From Hoeflea marina (GTDB lineage: Bacteria; Pseudomonadota; Alphaproteobacteria; Rhizobiales; Rhizobiaceae), in NCBI RefSeq assembly GCF_003182275.1, contig NZ_QGTR01000001.1, positions 844,130 through 908,129 of the forward strand: a DNA stretch of 64,000 nt, written 5' to 3'. Positions 26,129 through 35,279 of the stretch are shown here, in pieces. The stretch's first letter is position 1, and the number at the start of each line of letters is the position of its first letter. The notes under the pieces were generated by a model, which did no database searches, was not told the origin of the DNA, and saw nothing but the letters and a program-made list of their open reading frames with translations. Position numbers and translations under genes: made by a program.

Positions 26129-27043
26129 CAGGGCCGAAACCGTCGCCACCGATGAGACCGTGGTGAGCAGCACGGTGGCCGAGGCGCGTTCGACCCAGAC
26201 GGAGTACTGCTGGGCGATGACGAACACATTGGTCGCCGTCGGCAGCGATGCCAGCAGCACCGCGGTGAACACCCAGACCGGTTCGAAGTCGCCGATCCAG
26301 CTCATTGCCAGATACATCAGCAACGGATGCAGGATCAGCTTGATCGGCACGATGAAGCCGAGTTCGACCGGCACCCGCTTGAGCGGCCTGAGCGCCAGCG
26401 TCACGCCCATGGCAAACAGCGCGCAAGGTGCGGCGGCCTGGGCGAGATAGTCGATCATCCGGCTCACGGGCAGCGGCGGCACGAATTGCAGCCAGGCCGC
26501 TCCGACGCCGACCGCGGTGGCGATGATGAAGGGATGGAACGCGATCTTGCGCACCACGACCACCGCGAGCTCGGCCGGCGTGCGGTCCTCGTCGCCCGAC
26601 AGCGCCATCATCATCGGCGCGATGGTGAAATGCATGATGTTCTCGAAGCAGAAGATCAGTGCCACAGGCACCGCGGCCGGCTCGCCGAAAGCCAGGATGG
26701 CGATGCCCGGGCCCATATAGCCGATATTGCCGTAGGCGCCCGCAAGCCCCTGCACGGTGGCGTCGGCGATCGGCGCCCGGCGCAACAGGATCGCCATGGC
26801 GAAGACGAGCGCGAAGATCGTGTAGGTGACGAACATGCTGGTCAGCACAAAATCCCACCGCGCCAGTTGCTCGATCGGCGTGCGCGAGAGAAGCTTGAAG
26901 AACAGCGCGGGCAGCGACACATAGATGATGAAGGTGTTGAGCCATCCCATCGCCTCCTGCGGCTGCCGGGTGATCTTGGCTGCTACAAAGCCGAGCAGGA
27001 TGAGTCCGAAGAAGGGTAATACGAGCCCGGTGATTTCCGCCAT
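26078..27043 (-). CDS. AEC family transporter (auxin efflux carrier-like)
   Basis: A 321-residue transporter with ten hydrophobic segments arranged as two five-helix halves, the AEC (auxin efflux carrier/malonate) pattern. MAEITGLVLPFFGLILLGF at the N terminus and GAYGNIGYMGPGIAILAFG in the middle are characteristic, the latter being the broken-helix region. Bacterial members export or import organic anions such as malonate or malate; the substrate here is unknown. Its stop codon lies inside the coding region of the convergent ubiH-like gene. Confidence 0.85.
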   Translation of the reverse strand: MAEITGLVLPFFGLILLGFVAAKITRQPQEAMGWLNTFIIYVSLPALFFKLLSRTPIEQLARWDFVLTSMFVTYTIFALVFAMAILLRRAPIADATVQGLAGAYGNIGYMGPGIAILAFGEPAAVPVALIFCFENIMHFTIAPMMMALSGDEDRTPAELAVVVVRKIAFHPFIIATAVGVGAAWLQFVPPLPVSRMIDYLAQAAAPCALFAMGVTLALRPLKRVPVELGFIVPIKLILHPLLMYLAMSWIGDFEPVWVFTAVLLASLPTATNVFVIAQQYSVWVERASATVLLTTVSSVATVSALLWLITSGTLPADLFPG

Positions 27044-27205
27044 GATGCTTCCTGCTCCGTTTCCCGGCCGCGTGTCCCGGACCGATACGGACCGGCCGCG
27101 CAGCAGAGACCCGTCATGCGCTAAGGATCACGGCTGGCTCAGTCAAGGAAAACCGTTGATTTCCCGCGTGCCAATGCCCATCTTCGACGGAAAAGGAATT
27201 TGCCC

Positions 27206-27535
27206 ATGCAAGCAAGATTAGCCAGGTTTCGTATCGGTCAGGTGGTCAAGCACCGGATCTTCCCCTTCCGCGGCGTCATCTACGATGTCGATCCGGTCTT
27301 TGCCAACACGGAGGAATGGTGGAACGCCATCCCGGTCAACGTGCGCCCCAGCAAGGACCAGCCCTTCTATCATCTGCTTGCCGAAAACGACGAGACCGAA
27401 TACTGCGCCTATGTTTCCGAGCAGAATCTGCTTGCCGACGACAACGCCGCGCCGCTGCGGCATCCGCAGTTGCGCGAGATCTTCGGCGGCCGCGTCGACG
27501 GCTTCTACATGCCGAAGGAACGGTTGAGCCACTGA
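27206..27535 (+). CDS. hspQ: Heat shock protein HspQ
   Basis: A 109-residue protein of the HspQ/YccV family, which in enterobacteria binds hemimethylated DNA and acts as a Lon-protease specificity enhancer. Family segments are FRIGQVVKHRIFPFRGVIYDVDP, EEWWNAIPVNVRPSKDQPFYHLLA and the C-terminal EIFGGRVDGFYMP. The ATG at 27206 follows AAAAGGAA; a TTG two codons upstream is in frame but unlikely. It is a single gene followed by a strong terminator. Confidence 0.93.
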   Translation: MQARLARFRIGQVVKHRIFPFRGVIYDVDPVFANTEEWWNAIPVNVRPSKDQPFYHLLAENDETEYCAYVSEQNLLADDNAAPLRHPQLREIFGGRVDGFYMPKERLSH

Positions 27536-27585
27536 CGCCTCGTCCGCCCGCATTCAGTGGCGGGACGGACAGACAGCGGACAGCA

Positions 27586-27622
27586 AAAAGCCCGGACGGC
27601 CTTTCAGGTCATCCGGGCTTTT
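27586..27622. terminator. Bidirectional terminator between hspQ and ialB-like gene
   Basis: AAAAGCCCGGA and TCCGGGCTTTT form an eleven-base-pair stem around a 15-base loop, with A-tract and T-tract on opposite sides. This serves the plus-strand hspQ and the minus-strand ialB-like gene, which converge here. Confidence 0.85.
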
Positions 27623-27645
27623 GCACATCTGAAGTGCTGTCAGGC

Positions 27646-28260
27646 CTACTGCTTCTTGGCAGCAGCCTGGGCTTCCTCGAGCTTCTTGCGGGCCTCTTCG
27701 GCCTTCTTCGACATTTCTTCCTGCAGCAGGCGCTGACGCTCCTGCAGCTCGGACTGGGCGATCGGGTCGCCGTCATAGGCCTGGGTGAAACCGGCCAGCG
27801 AGATCTTGATCGGGTTGGGCGAGCGCTGGAAATTGACCGAGGTCAGCACCAGTTCCCCACCCTTCTTGTAGGCGGCAATCATCGCGTCCGTGAGCACCAC
27901 TTCGGCCACGCACTTGTCGGGCATGCAGATCGAATAATCGATCTTCTGCGGCTGGCCGCCGTCCACCTGGATGCCGATGCCCGGAGGGATCAGGCGGGCG
28001 GAGGGAACCGAAACCTGCAGCACCTTGCGGTTAACCTTGCCGGTGACGTTGATGAGGCCGATGGCGGTCAGCAGCTGGCCCGACGGAGCGGCGATGATGT
28101 TCTGCACGATGCAGACATCGTTGTCTTCCTGCTTGGTGCAGACCTTGTACCAGCCCTGCTGCGGGGCCTGCTGCGCCGTGGCCGGAGCGGCGGTGAAAGC
28201 GACGGCAGCGATGCCGGCCGAGATGACGGAGGCGAAAAGGGTCTTTGTCGTGGCGTTCAT
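27646..28260 (-). CDS. Invasion-associated locus B (IalB) family protein
   Basis: A 204-residue exported protein. The ATG at 28260 gives a signal peptide ending in FTAAPATAQQ. The domain QGWYKVCTKQEDNDVCIVQN, then DYSICMPDKCVAEVVL, has the two cysteine pairs of the IalB fold, a periplasmic beta-rich protein common in Rhizobiales whose role outside Bartonella is unclear. It ends in a charged coiled-coil tail (from about residue 168: SELQERQRLLQEEMSKKAEE), an extension that is lysine/glutamate-rich. It is divergent from the YejA-like gene. Confidence 0.88.
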   Translation of the reverse strand: MNATTKTLFASVISAGIAAVAFTAAPATAQQAPQQGWYKVCTKQEDNDVCIVQNIIAAPSGQLLTAIGLINVTGKVNRKVLQVSVPSARLIPPGIGIQVDGGQPQKIDYSICMPDKCVAEVVLTDAMIAAYKKGGELVLTSVNFQRSPNPIKISLAGFTQAYDGDPIAQSELQERQRLLQEEMSKKAEEARKKLEEAQAAAKKQ

Positions 28261-28565
28261 ATGCTTCAATCTCTCCTGCAAAGCGCCCGGAGGCACCGCG
28301 CGCCTGATGCGCGTTTCCCGCGTGGTCGTCCAGTGTCGCGCTTCTGTTCGTAAATTGAGGCGACAGCATGACCGTTCGTGGTCTCCCTGTTAGCGCGTGT
28401 GCATGGACAATTCCAGCCCGCGCGCGGAAAATCCCTGCAAATAGTGCAGCACCCCGCGGGCCTGTTCTGGTGCCGCGCGGCCTTCCCGTGTAGGTTTTGG
28501 AGGGAATCGGCGGCCTGCGGCCCTCGCCCGCCGCCCATCCCGCGGCCAACCCGGATCGGTGAGAC
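28261..28565. other. Divergent intergenic region
   Basis: These 305 bases separate the ialB-like and yejA-like start codons. They must hold both promoters. AGGAGAG before 28260 is the ribosome site of the former. No RNA gene, repeat or further open frame with coding character was recognised. Confidence 0.5.
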
Positions 28566-30416
28566 ATGACCTACCCAAATCTGCCAGGGCGCACCCGCAT
28601 GTGGCGACTTGCCCTTGCCCTCGGCCTGGCGTTGCTGGCGGCGCCGGCCGCGACCTCGGCGGAACCCGTCCACGGCATAGCCATGCACGGCGAACCGGCG
28701 TTGCCGATGGACTTCGACCACCTGCCCTACGCCAATCCGCATGCGCCCAAGGGCGGCAAGGTGGGTTATGGCGTCGTCGGCACCTTCGACAGCGTCCGTC
28801 CCTTCATCCTCAAGAGCATGCGCACATTCGCCCGCGGCGTGGTCGATCTCGAATACGGCAACCTTGTCTACGAGACACTGATGCAGCGCTCTGTCGACGA
28901 ACCTTTCACACTCTACGGCCTGCTGGCCGAGAGCGTCGAATGGGACCCGGAGCGCAGTTTCATCCAGTACAACATCAATCCCAGGGCGCGCTGGTCCGAT
29001 GGCGAGCCGGTGACCGCCGACGACGTCATCTTCACCTTCGAGCTGCTGCGCGACAAGGGCCGTCCGCCCTATGCCGGCCGCCTCGACGCCGTCGCCTCGA
29101 TGAAGAAGATCTCGGACCTCAGTGTCCGCTTCACATTCAACGAAAAGGCCAGCCGCGAATTTCCGATGATCCTGTCGATGTCGCCCGTGCTGCCAAAACA
29201 CGCCATCGATCCCGCCACCTATGACCAGTCGTCGCTGGAACCGATGGTCGGGTCCGGTCCCTATCTCATTGACGAGATCAGGCCCGGCGAACGCATCCGC
29301 TTCAAGCGCAATCCCGACTACTGGGCCAGGGATCTGCCGATCAAGCGCGGCCTCGACAATTTCGACGAGATCTCGATCGAGTATTTCCTCTCCGCATCGG
29401 CCCAGTTCGAAGCCTTCAAGAAGGGGCTGTTCGACGTCTATCCGGACGGCAGCGCCAGCAACTGGCAGCGAGGCTACGACTTTCCCGCCGTCCATTCAGG
29501 CGAGATCGTCAAGGAGACCTATGCGTCGCAGACCCCGTCGGGCGTGTTCGGCTTCGTCTTCAACACCCGCCGCGACCTGTTCAAGGACATTCACGTCCGC
29601 AAGGGCCTGACCTGGCTGTTCGATTTCGAATGGGTCAACCGCAACCTCTACGACAACGTCTACACCCGCACCCAGTCGTTCTGGCAGGGCTCCGACCTTT
29701 CCAGCCTTGGCCGGCCCGCCGACCAGCGCGAACGCGGCCTTATCGCACCCTTCTCCGACGCGGTGCCCGCCGGGATCATGGACGGGACCTGGCGTCTGCC
29801 GGCCACCGATGGCTCCGGCCGCGACCGCAAGGTGCAGCGCGCCGCGCTGGACGAACTGCAGGCCGCCGGCTACGCCATCAGGGGCGGCAAGCTGGTCGAT
29901 GCAAACGGCAAGCAGCTTTCCTTCGAGATGATGACCCAGAACGAGGGCCAGGAAAAGCTCGCCATCGCCTACCAGCGCTCTCTGGCAGCGCTCGGCATCA
30001 ACATGGCGATCCGCACCGTCGACGACGCCCAGTATCAGCAGCGCAGCCAGACCTTCGATTACGATATGATCGTCAAGTCCTATCCGTCCTCGCTGTCGCC
30101 GGGATTCGAGCAGATCGGTCGCTGGGGCTCCGCCTCGCGAGACCAGCCCGGCAGCTTCAATTTCGCGGGCGTCGCCGATCCGGCGGTGGACGCCATGATC
30201 GATGCTCTTCTGAACGCGGTCAGCCTGGAGGACTTCCAGTCCGCCGTCCGCGCCTATGACCGGGTGCTGCTTGCCGGCTACTATGTGGTGCCGACCTATC
30301 ACCTGGCCGAAACCTGGATGGCGCACCGCAGCTACATCACCGGCCCGGCCGGCAAGCCGCCGCTCTACGGCTATTATCTGCCCGCCTGGTGGGACGGCCG
30401 GGTGGAAAAGCCCTGA
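28566..30416 (+). CDS. YejA-like extracellular solute-binding protein, family 5
   Basis: A 616-residue periplasmic binding protein of ABC peptide importers. The signal peptide is MWRLALALGLALLAAPAATSA starting at residue 12; the ATG at 28599 is an alternative start. The mature part begins HGIAMHGEPALPMDFDHLPY, typical of the YejA subfamily, and contains ARWSDGEPVTADDVIFTFEL and GSGPYLIDEIRPGERIRFKR, hallmarks of family 5 binding proteins. YejA homologues bind oligopeptides and peptide-derived antibiotics such as microcin C. Cognate permease and ATPase genes are not in the window, so this is an orphan or scattered component. Confidence 0.88.
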   Translation: MTYPNLPGRTRMWRLALALGLALLAAPAATSAEPVHGIAMHGEPALPMDFDHLPYANPHAPKGGKVGYGVVGTFDSVRPFILKSMRTFARGVVDLEYGNLVYETLMQRSVDEPFTLYGLLAESVEWDPERSFIQYNINPRARWSDGEPVTADDVIFTFELLRDKGRPPYAGRLDAVASMKKISDLSVRFTFNEKASREFPMILSMSPVLPKHAIDPATYDQSSLEPMVGSGPYLIDEIRPGERIRFKRNPDYWARDLPIKRGLDNFDEISIEYFLSASAQFEAFKKGLFDVYPDGSASNWQRGYDFPAVHSGEIVKETYASQTPSGVFGFVFNTRRDLFKDIHVRKGLTWLFDFEWVNRNLYDNVYTRTQSFWQGSDLSSLGRPADQRERGLIAPFSDAVPAGIMDGTWRLPATDGSGRDRKVQRAALDELQAAGYAIRGGKLVDANGKQLSFEMMTQNEGQEKLAIAYQRSLAALGINMAIRTVDDAQYQQRSQTFDYDMIVKSYPSSLSPGFEQIGRWGSASRDQPGSFNFAGVADPAVDAMIDALLNAVSLEDFQSAVRAYDRVLLAGYYVVPTYHLAETWMAHRSYITGPAGKPPLYGYYLPAWWDGRVEKP

Positions 30417-30456
30417 CCGCCGCCCTAGGTTCAGGGCTGCAGAAAAGGAGAAGATC

Positions 30457-31146
30457 ATGAGCAACAAGCCCCTCTCCGTGGACATCGTCTCCGATGTCAT
30501 GTGCCCATGGTGCTATATCGGCAAGCGCCGCCTGGAGCAGGCGCTCGCCGGCATTGGCGGCGCCTTCGAGGTCGACATTCGCTGGCGCCCCTACCAGCTC
30601 GACCCGACATTGCCGAAGGCCGGCAAGGACCGTCGGCGCTATCTCGAGGACAAGTTCGGCGGCCCCGATGGCGCCACGCAGGCCTATCGGGCGGTGCGAC
30701 AGGCAGCCCAGGATGACGGCATCGATTTCGATTTCGATGCCATAGAGGTGTCCGCCAACACGCTCGACGCCCATCGGCTGATCCGCTGGGCCGGCTCGGA
30801 AGGATCAGAGACCCAGGGCAAGGTCGTCGACGCGCTGTTCCGGATGTATTTCGAGGACGGACGCAACATCGGCGATGACGCCGTGCTCATCGAGGCCGCC
30901 GCCGATGCCGGCATGGATCGCGCGGTGATCGCCACCCTGCTCAAGGGCGACGCCGACCGCGCCGAGGTCCGGGCCGAAATCGACATGGCCCGGGAGATGG
31001 GAGTGACCGGCGTACCGTGCTTCATAATCGACAACAAATACGCCGTGATGGGCGCCCAGCCTGCCGACACGCTGGAAGACGCGCTGCGGGAGATTTTCGC
31101 CAACCGGCACACGGAAGCCGGGGAGAGTGCCACCGGTCGCGGCTGA
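30457..31146 (+). CDS. DsbA-family oxidoreductase of the FrnE type
   Basis: A 229-residue cytoplasmic thioredoxin-fold protein with a DsbA-like helical insertion. The ATG at 30457 follows AAAGGAG. The redox motif CPWC is in SDVMCPWCYIGKRRLE (about residues 14-29), and the cis-proline loop is GVTGVPCFIIDNKYAVMGAQ, the FrnE/2-hydroxychromene isomerase-like pattern. It has no signal peptide. FrnE-type proteins act as disulfide oxidoreductases in stress or polyketide contexts; its partner here is unknown. It lies 40 bases after the YejA-like gene and may be cotranscribed. Confidence 0.88.
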   Translation: MSNKPLSVDIVSDVMCPWCYIGKRRLEQALAGIGGAFEVDIRWRPYQLDPTLPKAGKDRRRYLEDKFGGPDGATQAYRAVRQAAQDDGIDFDFDAIEVSANTLDAHRLIRWAGSEGSETQGKVVDALFRMYFEDGRNIGDDAVLIEAAADAGMDRAVIATLLKGDADRAEVRAEIDMAREMGVTGVPCFIIDNKYAVMGAQPADTLEDALREIFANRHTEAGESATGRG

Positions 31147-31192
31147 TCGGCGTGGGAGCGCGGTTCGGCACTCGCCCACGCGGGTCCCCGGG

Positions 31193-32563
31193 CTAGCTCG
31201 CCTCGTAACGGGCCCGACTGAGGCTGATCACCGCCGCTACCGCGGCGCAAACCCCGGCAAGCACCAGCGCCAGGTTGGGGGCGATTGACAACGGCGCAAG
31301 CGCGAAGATGACCGACATGGCGATGGAGCCCATGGTCTGCCCGGTCAGCCGCGCCGTGCCCTGCATGGCTCCCGCAGCGCCACTGCGGGCCTTGGGCGCC
31401 GACAGGAGCAGGATCCGGTTGTTCGGCGTCTGGAACAGGCCGAAGCCGCCGCCGGCCAGCACCATTCCCAGAACAAACAGGATCGCCTTCGGATCGGCGG
31501 GTGCCAGCCCGGCAATCAGCAGCCCGGCCGCCATCAGGCCGCCGCCGATGGCGCACAGCCAGGCGGTCTTGATCCGGTCGGCCAGCCGGCCGGAGACCGG
31601 AGCGATGATGATCGTCGCGGCCGGCCAAGCCATCATGTGGAGGCCGGCCAGCGCAGGCGACATGCCCATTGTATGCTGCAGGTAGAAGGGTATCGCCACG
31701 AATCCCAGCATCTGGCCGGTGAAGCAGACAACCGACCCGATGGCCGCGATCCGGAAGCCGGGCTCGGCCAGCAGGTCCGTCGGCACGATCGGCGTGCTCG
31801 TATCTCGTTCCAGCCGGAGCAGCGCGAAGAGGCAGAGGGCGGAGCCGGCAATCAGCGCCGCCCCGCCGACGGGAGCCTCGGCAATCCGGTCGGCGCCGGC
31901 GAAGAACAGGAGGAACATCAGCGTGTTGGCCGCCAGCGCCGCAAGGTTGAACCGCCGCCTGACGCCCCCGAGGTGGCCGAGAAAACCGCCGCAGGCGAGC
32001 ACCACGATGCCGATCGGGATATTGACCGCGAACAGCCAGGGCCAGCTCGCCAGCGACAGGATCGCGCCCGCCACGCCGGGGCCGGCCGCCGAAGAGATCG
32101 CCACCGCCATCGTGTTGAAGCCGATGATGCTGCCGAGCATCCGCTCCGGCACCGCGAAACGCAGGTTCATCGCCGCCAGCGCCATGATCGCCCCCGCCCC
32201 CAGGCCCTGGACGAAGCGCGCCCCCACCAGCATCGGCAGGCTGGTCGCTATCGCGCAGGCGGCCGAGGCCAGCGTGAAGACGGTGACACCGATCAGGAAC
32301 ACCCGCCGCGGCCCGTAGATCTCGCCCAGCGCGCCGCAGGGCAGCAGCGCCACCAGCACCGCGAGCTGGTAGCTGGAGACGACCCACACCGTGTCGCCCG
32401 GATGGGCGCCGAGCGAGGCGGCGATGGATGGCAGCGCCACATTGGCGATGGCGGCGTCCAGAACGACAAGAATCAGCGCCATCAAAAGCACGGCGACGGC
32501 AAGGTGCCGCCGCGGCGCGGGCAGTCCGTCATCGGCGAGGTCGAGTGGTCTTGCATAGGTCAT
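31193..32563 (-). CDS. MFS transporter, DHA2 (EmrB/QacA-like) family
   Basis: A 456-residue drug/proton antiporter-like protein. The start MTYARPLDLADD at 32563 has GAGGTG just upstream. The first membrane helix carries the acidic LVVLDAAIANVALPSIAASL; motif A-like GALGEIYGPRRVFLIG follows; motif C-like AGPGVAGAIL lies in helix 5. About 14 hydrophobic segments are present. Substrates are probably toxic organic molecules. It is divergent from a LysR-type regulator gene, which most likely controls it. Confidence 0.87.
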   Translation of the reverse strand: MTYARPLDLADDGLPAPRRHLAVAVLLMALILVVLDAAIANVALPSIAASLGAHPGDTVWVVSSYQLAVLVALLPCGALGEIYGPRRVFLIGVTVFTLASAACAIATSLPMLVGARFVQGLGAGAIMALAAMNLRFAVPERMLGSIIGFNTMAVAISSAAGPGVAGAILSLASWPWLFAVNIPIGIVVLACGGFLGHLGGVRRRFNLAALAANTLMFLLFFAGADRIAEAPVGGAALIAGSALCLFALLRLERDTSTPIVPTDLLAEPGFRIAAIGSVVCFTGQMLGFVAIPFYLQHTMGMSPALAGLHMMAWPAATIIIAPVSGRLADRIKTAWLCAIGGGLMAAGLLIAGLAPADPKAILFVLGMVLAGGGFGLFQTPNNRILLLSAPKARSGAAGAMQGTARLTGQTMGSIAMSVIFALAPLSIAPNLALVLAGVCAAVAAVISLSRARYEAS

Positions 32564-32681
32564 CGGGCACACCTCATCATCTGGCATCCGCACAGAGATA
32601 TCCGCGAGCTCCCGATTGCACCATACGCAACAGAGGAAAACCACCGTTGCACCGAACGCCATGCATCGATACAGTAGCCCC

Positions 32682-33677
32682 ATGCCCGATATCGACCTAA
32701 ACCTGCTCGTGGCCCTTGACGCGCTGCTGCGCGAGAAGAGCGTTTCGGGCGCCGCGCGCAGGCTCGGCCTGAGCACCTCGGCCATGAGCCGCACCCTGGC
32801 GCGGCTGCGGGTTGCGCTCGGCGACCCGATTCTGGTGCCGGCCGGACGCGCCATGGTCGCCACGCCGCATGCCGAGGCGATCGCCGGCGAGGTTCGCACG
32901 CTGACGGCGGCGGTGCAGACGGTGCTCAGCCCTTCCCCGCCGGTAGAGATCCGCGATCTCAGGCGCGATTTCACCATCCGGGCCAACGATTCCTTCGTGC
33001 TGCTCTACGCCGCCCGGCTGAGCGCCAACGTCACCAACGCCGCACCCGGCGTGCGGCTGCGCTTTGCCCCCAAGCCCGACAAGGACATCGAACTGCTGCG
33101 CGACGCCACCATCGACCTCGACATCGGCGTCGTGTCCGGCGACGGCGCCGAACTGCGCGGCCAGACCCTGTTCGAGGATTCCTTCGTCGGCGTTGCCCGG
33201 ACCGGCCACCCGATCCTGTCTGCGCCGCCCGTGGACGCCGGGCGCTATGCCGCCTGCGGCCACGTCGTGGGCTCCCGGCGCGGCGAGTTCAACGGCCCGG
33301 TCGACGACGCGCTCGCCGAACTCGGGCTCACGCGCAAGGTGCATCTGGTGGTGCCAAGCTATCCGGCCGTGATCGCGGTGGCTGCGGCGTCCGATCTCAT
33401 CGGCCTGGTGCCGCGGTCCTGCTGCCAGCCGGGCACGATGGCCGGCGTCGAGCAGTTCGCGCTGCCGGTGCCCACGCCCCGCGTGGTCATCACCCAGACC
33501 TGGCACCCGCGCATGGACGCCGACCCGGTGCACCGCTGGCTCAGGGCGCTGATCTTCGAGGAGTTCCGGTCCTGGAGCACGTCGAGGACCGGTGATCCCG
33601 CCTCCGAGCGGAGGGATGGGAGTCGGCCGGCATCCAGGGGACAGTATGATTTTGAGGGGACCAGGCCTCAGGGCTGA
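32682..33677 (+). CDS. LysR-family transcriptional regulator
   Basis: A 331-residue regulator. The N-terminal DNA-binding domain reads MPDIDLNLLVALDALLREKS with helix-turn-helix VSGAARRLGLSTSAMSRTLA, and the rest is a periplasmic-binding-like effector domain (for example LDIGVVSGDGAELRG). The start at 32682 aligns with the family; an ATG seven codons upstream (32661) is possible. It is 118 bases from and divergent to the DHA2 exporter gene. The last 30 or so residues (after about 295) are low-complexity and may extend past the usual end of the family. Confidence 0.87.
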   Translation: MPDIDLNLLVALDALLREKSVSGAARRLGLSTSAMSRTLARLRVALGDPILVPAGRAMVATPHAEAIAGEVRTLTAAVQTVLSPSPPVEIRDLRRDFTIRANDSFVLLYAARLSANVTNAAPGVRLRFAPKPDKDIELLRDATIDLDIGVVSGDGAELRGQTLFEDSFVGVARTGHPILSAPPVDAGRYAACGHVVGSRRGEFNGPVDDALAELGLTRKVHLVVPSYPAVIAVAAASDLIGLVPRSCCQPGTMAGVEQFALPVPTPRVVITQTWHPRMDADPVHRWLRALIFEEFRSWSTSRTGDPASERRDGSRPASRGQYDFEGTRPQG

Positions 33678-33711
33678 GCGCCATGTGTAGACCGCCGCCA
33701 CCTCCGCGACG

Positions 33712-33791
33712 AGCCTCCCGGCTGGCGGACGCGAGCCACTGGCTGCCGGGTCGAGCCGGCATGACGGAGGAGAGAGCGGCGTCAGACATCA
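33712..33791 (+). repeat. Dispersed intergenic repeat, family A, copy 1
   Basis: An approximately 80-base unit around CTGCCGGGTCGAGCCGGCATGACGGAGGAGAG, ending in CAGACATCA, recurs at 53320-53400 and, in opposite orientation, at 42931-42992. The core is palindromic (GCCGG...CCGGC). The surrounding gap 33678-33944 also repeats CGTCAGACATCA at about 33850. No gene is seen there. Confidence 0.7.
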
Positions 33792-33944
33792 CGCCACACG
33801 GCTGGGGTCGCTTCTGGACCGGCATGAGAGAGCGTCGCCGGCGTCAGACATCAGGCTTCGCTTCCGAGGCTCACCTCGCACTCCGGACAAGCGGCGCGCA
33901 CCGGATCCCTCTGCCCCTCACCCCGGCCTCGGGCCGGCATGGCC

Positions 33945-35063
33945 TCACGTCCCGCGCCGCAGCGTGATGCGGGTCAGCTCCGCAGGCCGCCCCAGCCGCA
34001 AGGCAAAGCCCGGCCAGAGCGCAGTGCCGTTGTTGACATAGAGCTGCATGGCTCCGATCCTGTAGAGGCCCGAGACGAAGCCATTGTTGGCGCGCGCCAA
34101 GAGCCGGTCCATGCCGACGATCATGCCGCCATGGGTATGTCCCGACAGCTGCAGCGCCACGCCGGCCTCGGCGGCCTGTCTCGCCTGGCCCGGATGATGG
34201 TCGAGCAGGATGACTGGAGCCCCCTGCGGGGCGCCCCTGAGCGCCACCCGGAGATCGGATGCGGGCGAGCCGGCCCGGGCGGCTGAAAGATCGTTGAGCC
34301 CCGCGATCACCAGCCTGGCCTCCCCGCGCTCGATCACCGCATGACGGTTGGCCAGCACCTGCATGTTCATGGCCGCGAAGTGCCGCATATAGGCGCCCGC
34401 GTCGAAGAAATACTCATGGTTTCCCGTAATCGCGTAGATGCCGTCGCGGGCGACGAGCTTGCGCAGCGGCTCGACGTCACCGCGCCGCCTGTCAAGCGTG
34501 CCGTCGATGAAGTCCCCGGTGATGACGATCATATCGGCATCGAGTGCATTCGTCGCCGACACCACCGCCTCCGTCCAGGCCGCTGGAAACAGCCGGCTGA
34601 TGTGCATGTCGGTGAGCTGCACCAGACGGTATCCGTCGAATTCCGGCGGAAGATCGGCAATGGCGATCTCCATGTCCTTGAGCGGCGGCACCACGACGGC
34701 CTGGCTCACGCCCAGCACCGACAGGGCAAGGGCGGAAATTCCGAGTGCGTAGCGAACGCCGGGAGCGATGGTGGGGAACGTCCATTGCATCAGCGCGATG
34801 CCGATCGTCGTTGCATCGAGGACGAGTTGGAACACGGCCAGCATCGCCACGGCCGCGAACACGATGTTGAAGCCGATCACCAGCGATCTCGGGAACTCCG
34901 GCGCAAACACCGACCCCGACGACAGCCGGGAGACCAGATGGTATTGCGAGCCGATCAGCAGCACGAGCGCGAGCATCAGCTTGAACATCCAGGGCCAGGG
35001 CAGCGGCAGGATGAAGCGGACAACGACAATCAGCCAGGGAAGTCCGAACACGAAATGAAACAT
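33945..35063 (-). CDS. Membrane-anchored metallophosphoesterase (YkuE/YaeI-like)
   Basis: A 372-residue protein with an N-terminal membrane part of four hydrophobic segments (residues about 1-125) and a C-terminal calcineurin-like phosphoesterase domain. Metal motifs are LVQLTDMHISRLF, VITGDFIDG, ITGNHEYFFD, and LQLSGHTHGGM. These give the D-x-H, GD, GNH and GHTH set of the family. YaeI-type enzymes remove lipid A or UDP-sugar pyrophosphate groups, or act on unknown phosphodiesters; the substrate here is not known. A 216-base gap of unknown content separates it from the next gene. Confidence 0.85.
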   Translation of the reverse strand: MFHFVFGLPWLIVVVRFILPLPWPWMFKLMLALVLLIGSQYHLVSRLSSGSVFAPEFPRSLVIGFNIVFAAVAMLAVFQLVLDATTIGIALMQWTFPTIAPGVRYALGISALALSVLGVSQAVVVPPLKDMEIAIADLPPEFDGYRLVQLTDMHISRLFPAAWTEAVVSATNALDADMIVITGDFIDGTLDRRRGDVEPLRKLVARDGIYAITGNHEYFFDAGAYMRHFAAMNMQVLANRHAVIERGEARLVIAGLNDLSAARAGSPASDLRVALRGAPQGAPVILLDHHPGQARQAAEAGVALQLSGHTHGGMIVGMDRLLARANNGFVSGLYRIGAMQLYVNNGTALWPGFALRLGRPAELTRITLRRGT

Positions 35064-35279
35064 CAGCGGGGCGCCTCTGGTCTGAGCGGAGAAATCCGGC
35101 GGGAACAGACGCGGGATCGGCGATGGGAAGCGAGGAGCCGCCGGCTCCCTGCTCGGGTGAAAGGGGTCCCGGCGATCCGGTGCCGGGATTCGAACGCGCG
35201 GGCGCTCCGGGATACGGCATATGGGTTGCTGAACCAGTGTTGCCCAGAGTGACAGGGGATTTTGTTGCTGCCGCCATCC

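Noticed and set aside
35170-35235. A segment resembling a tRNA T-arm on the minus strand (GTTCGAATCCCGG)
   Set aside because: The flanking bases do not form a five-base T stem, and no acceptor, D or anticodon stem could be built.
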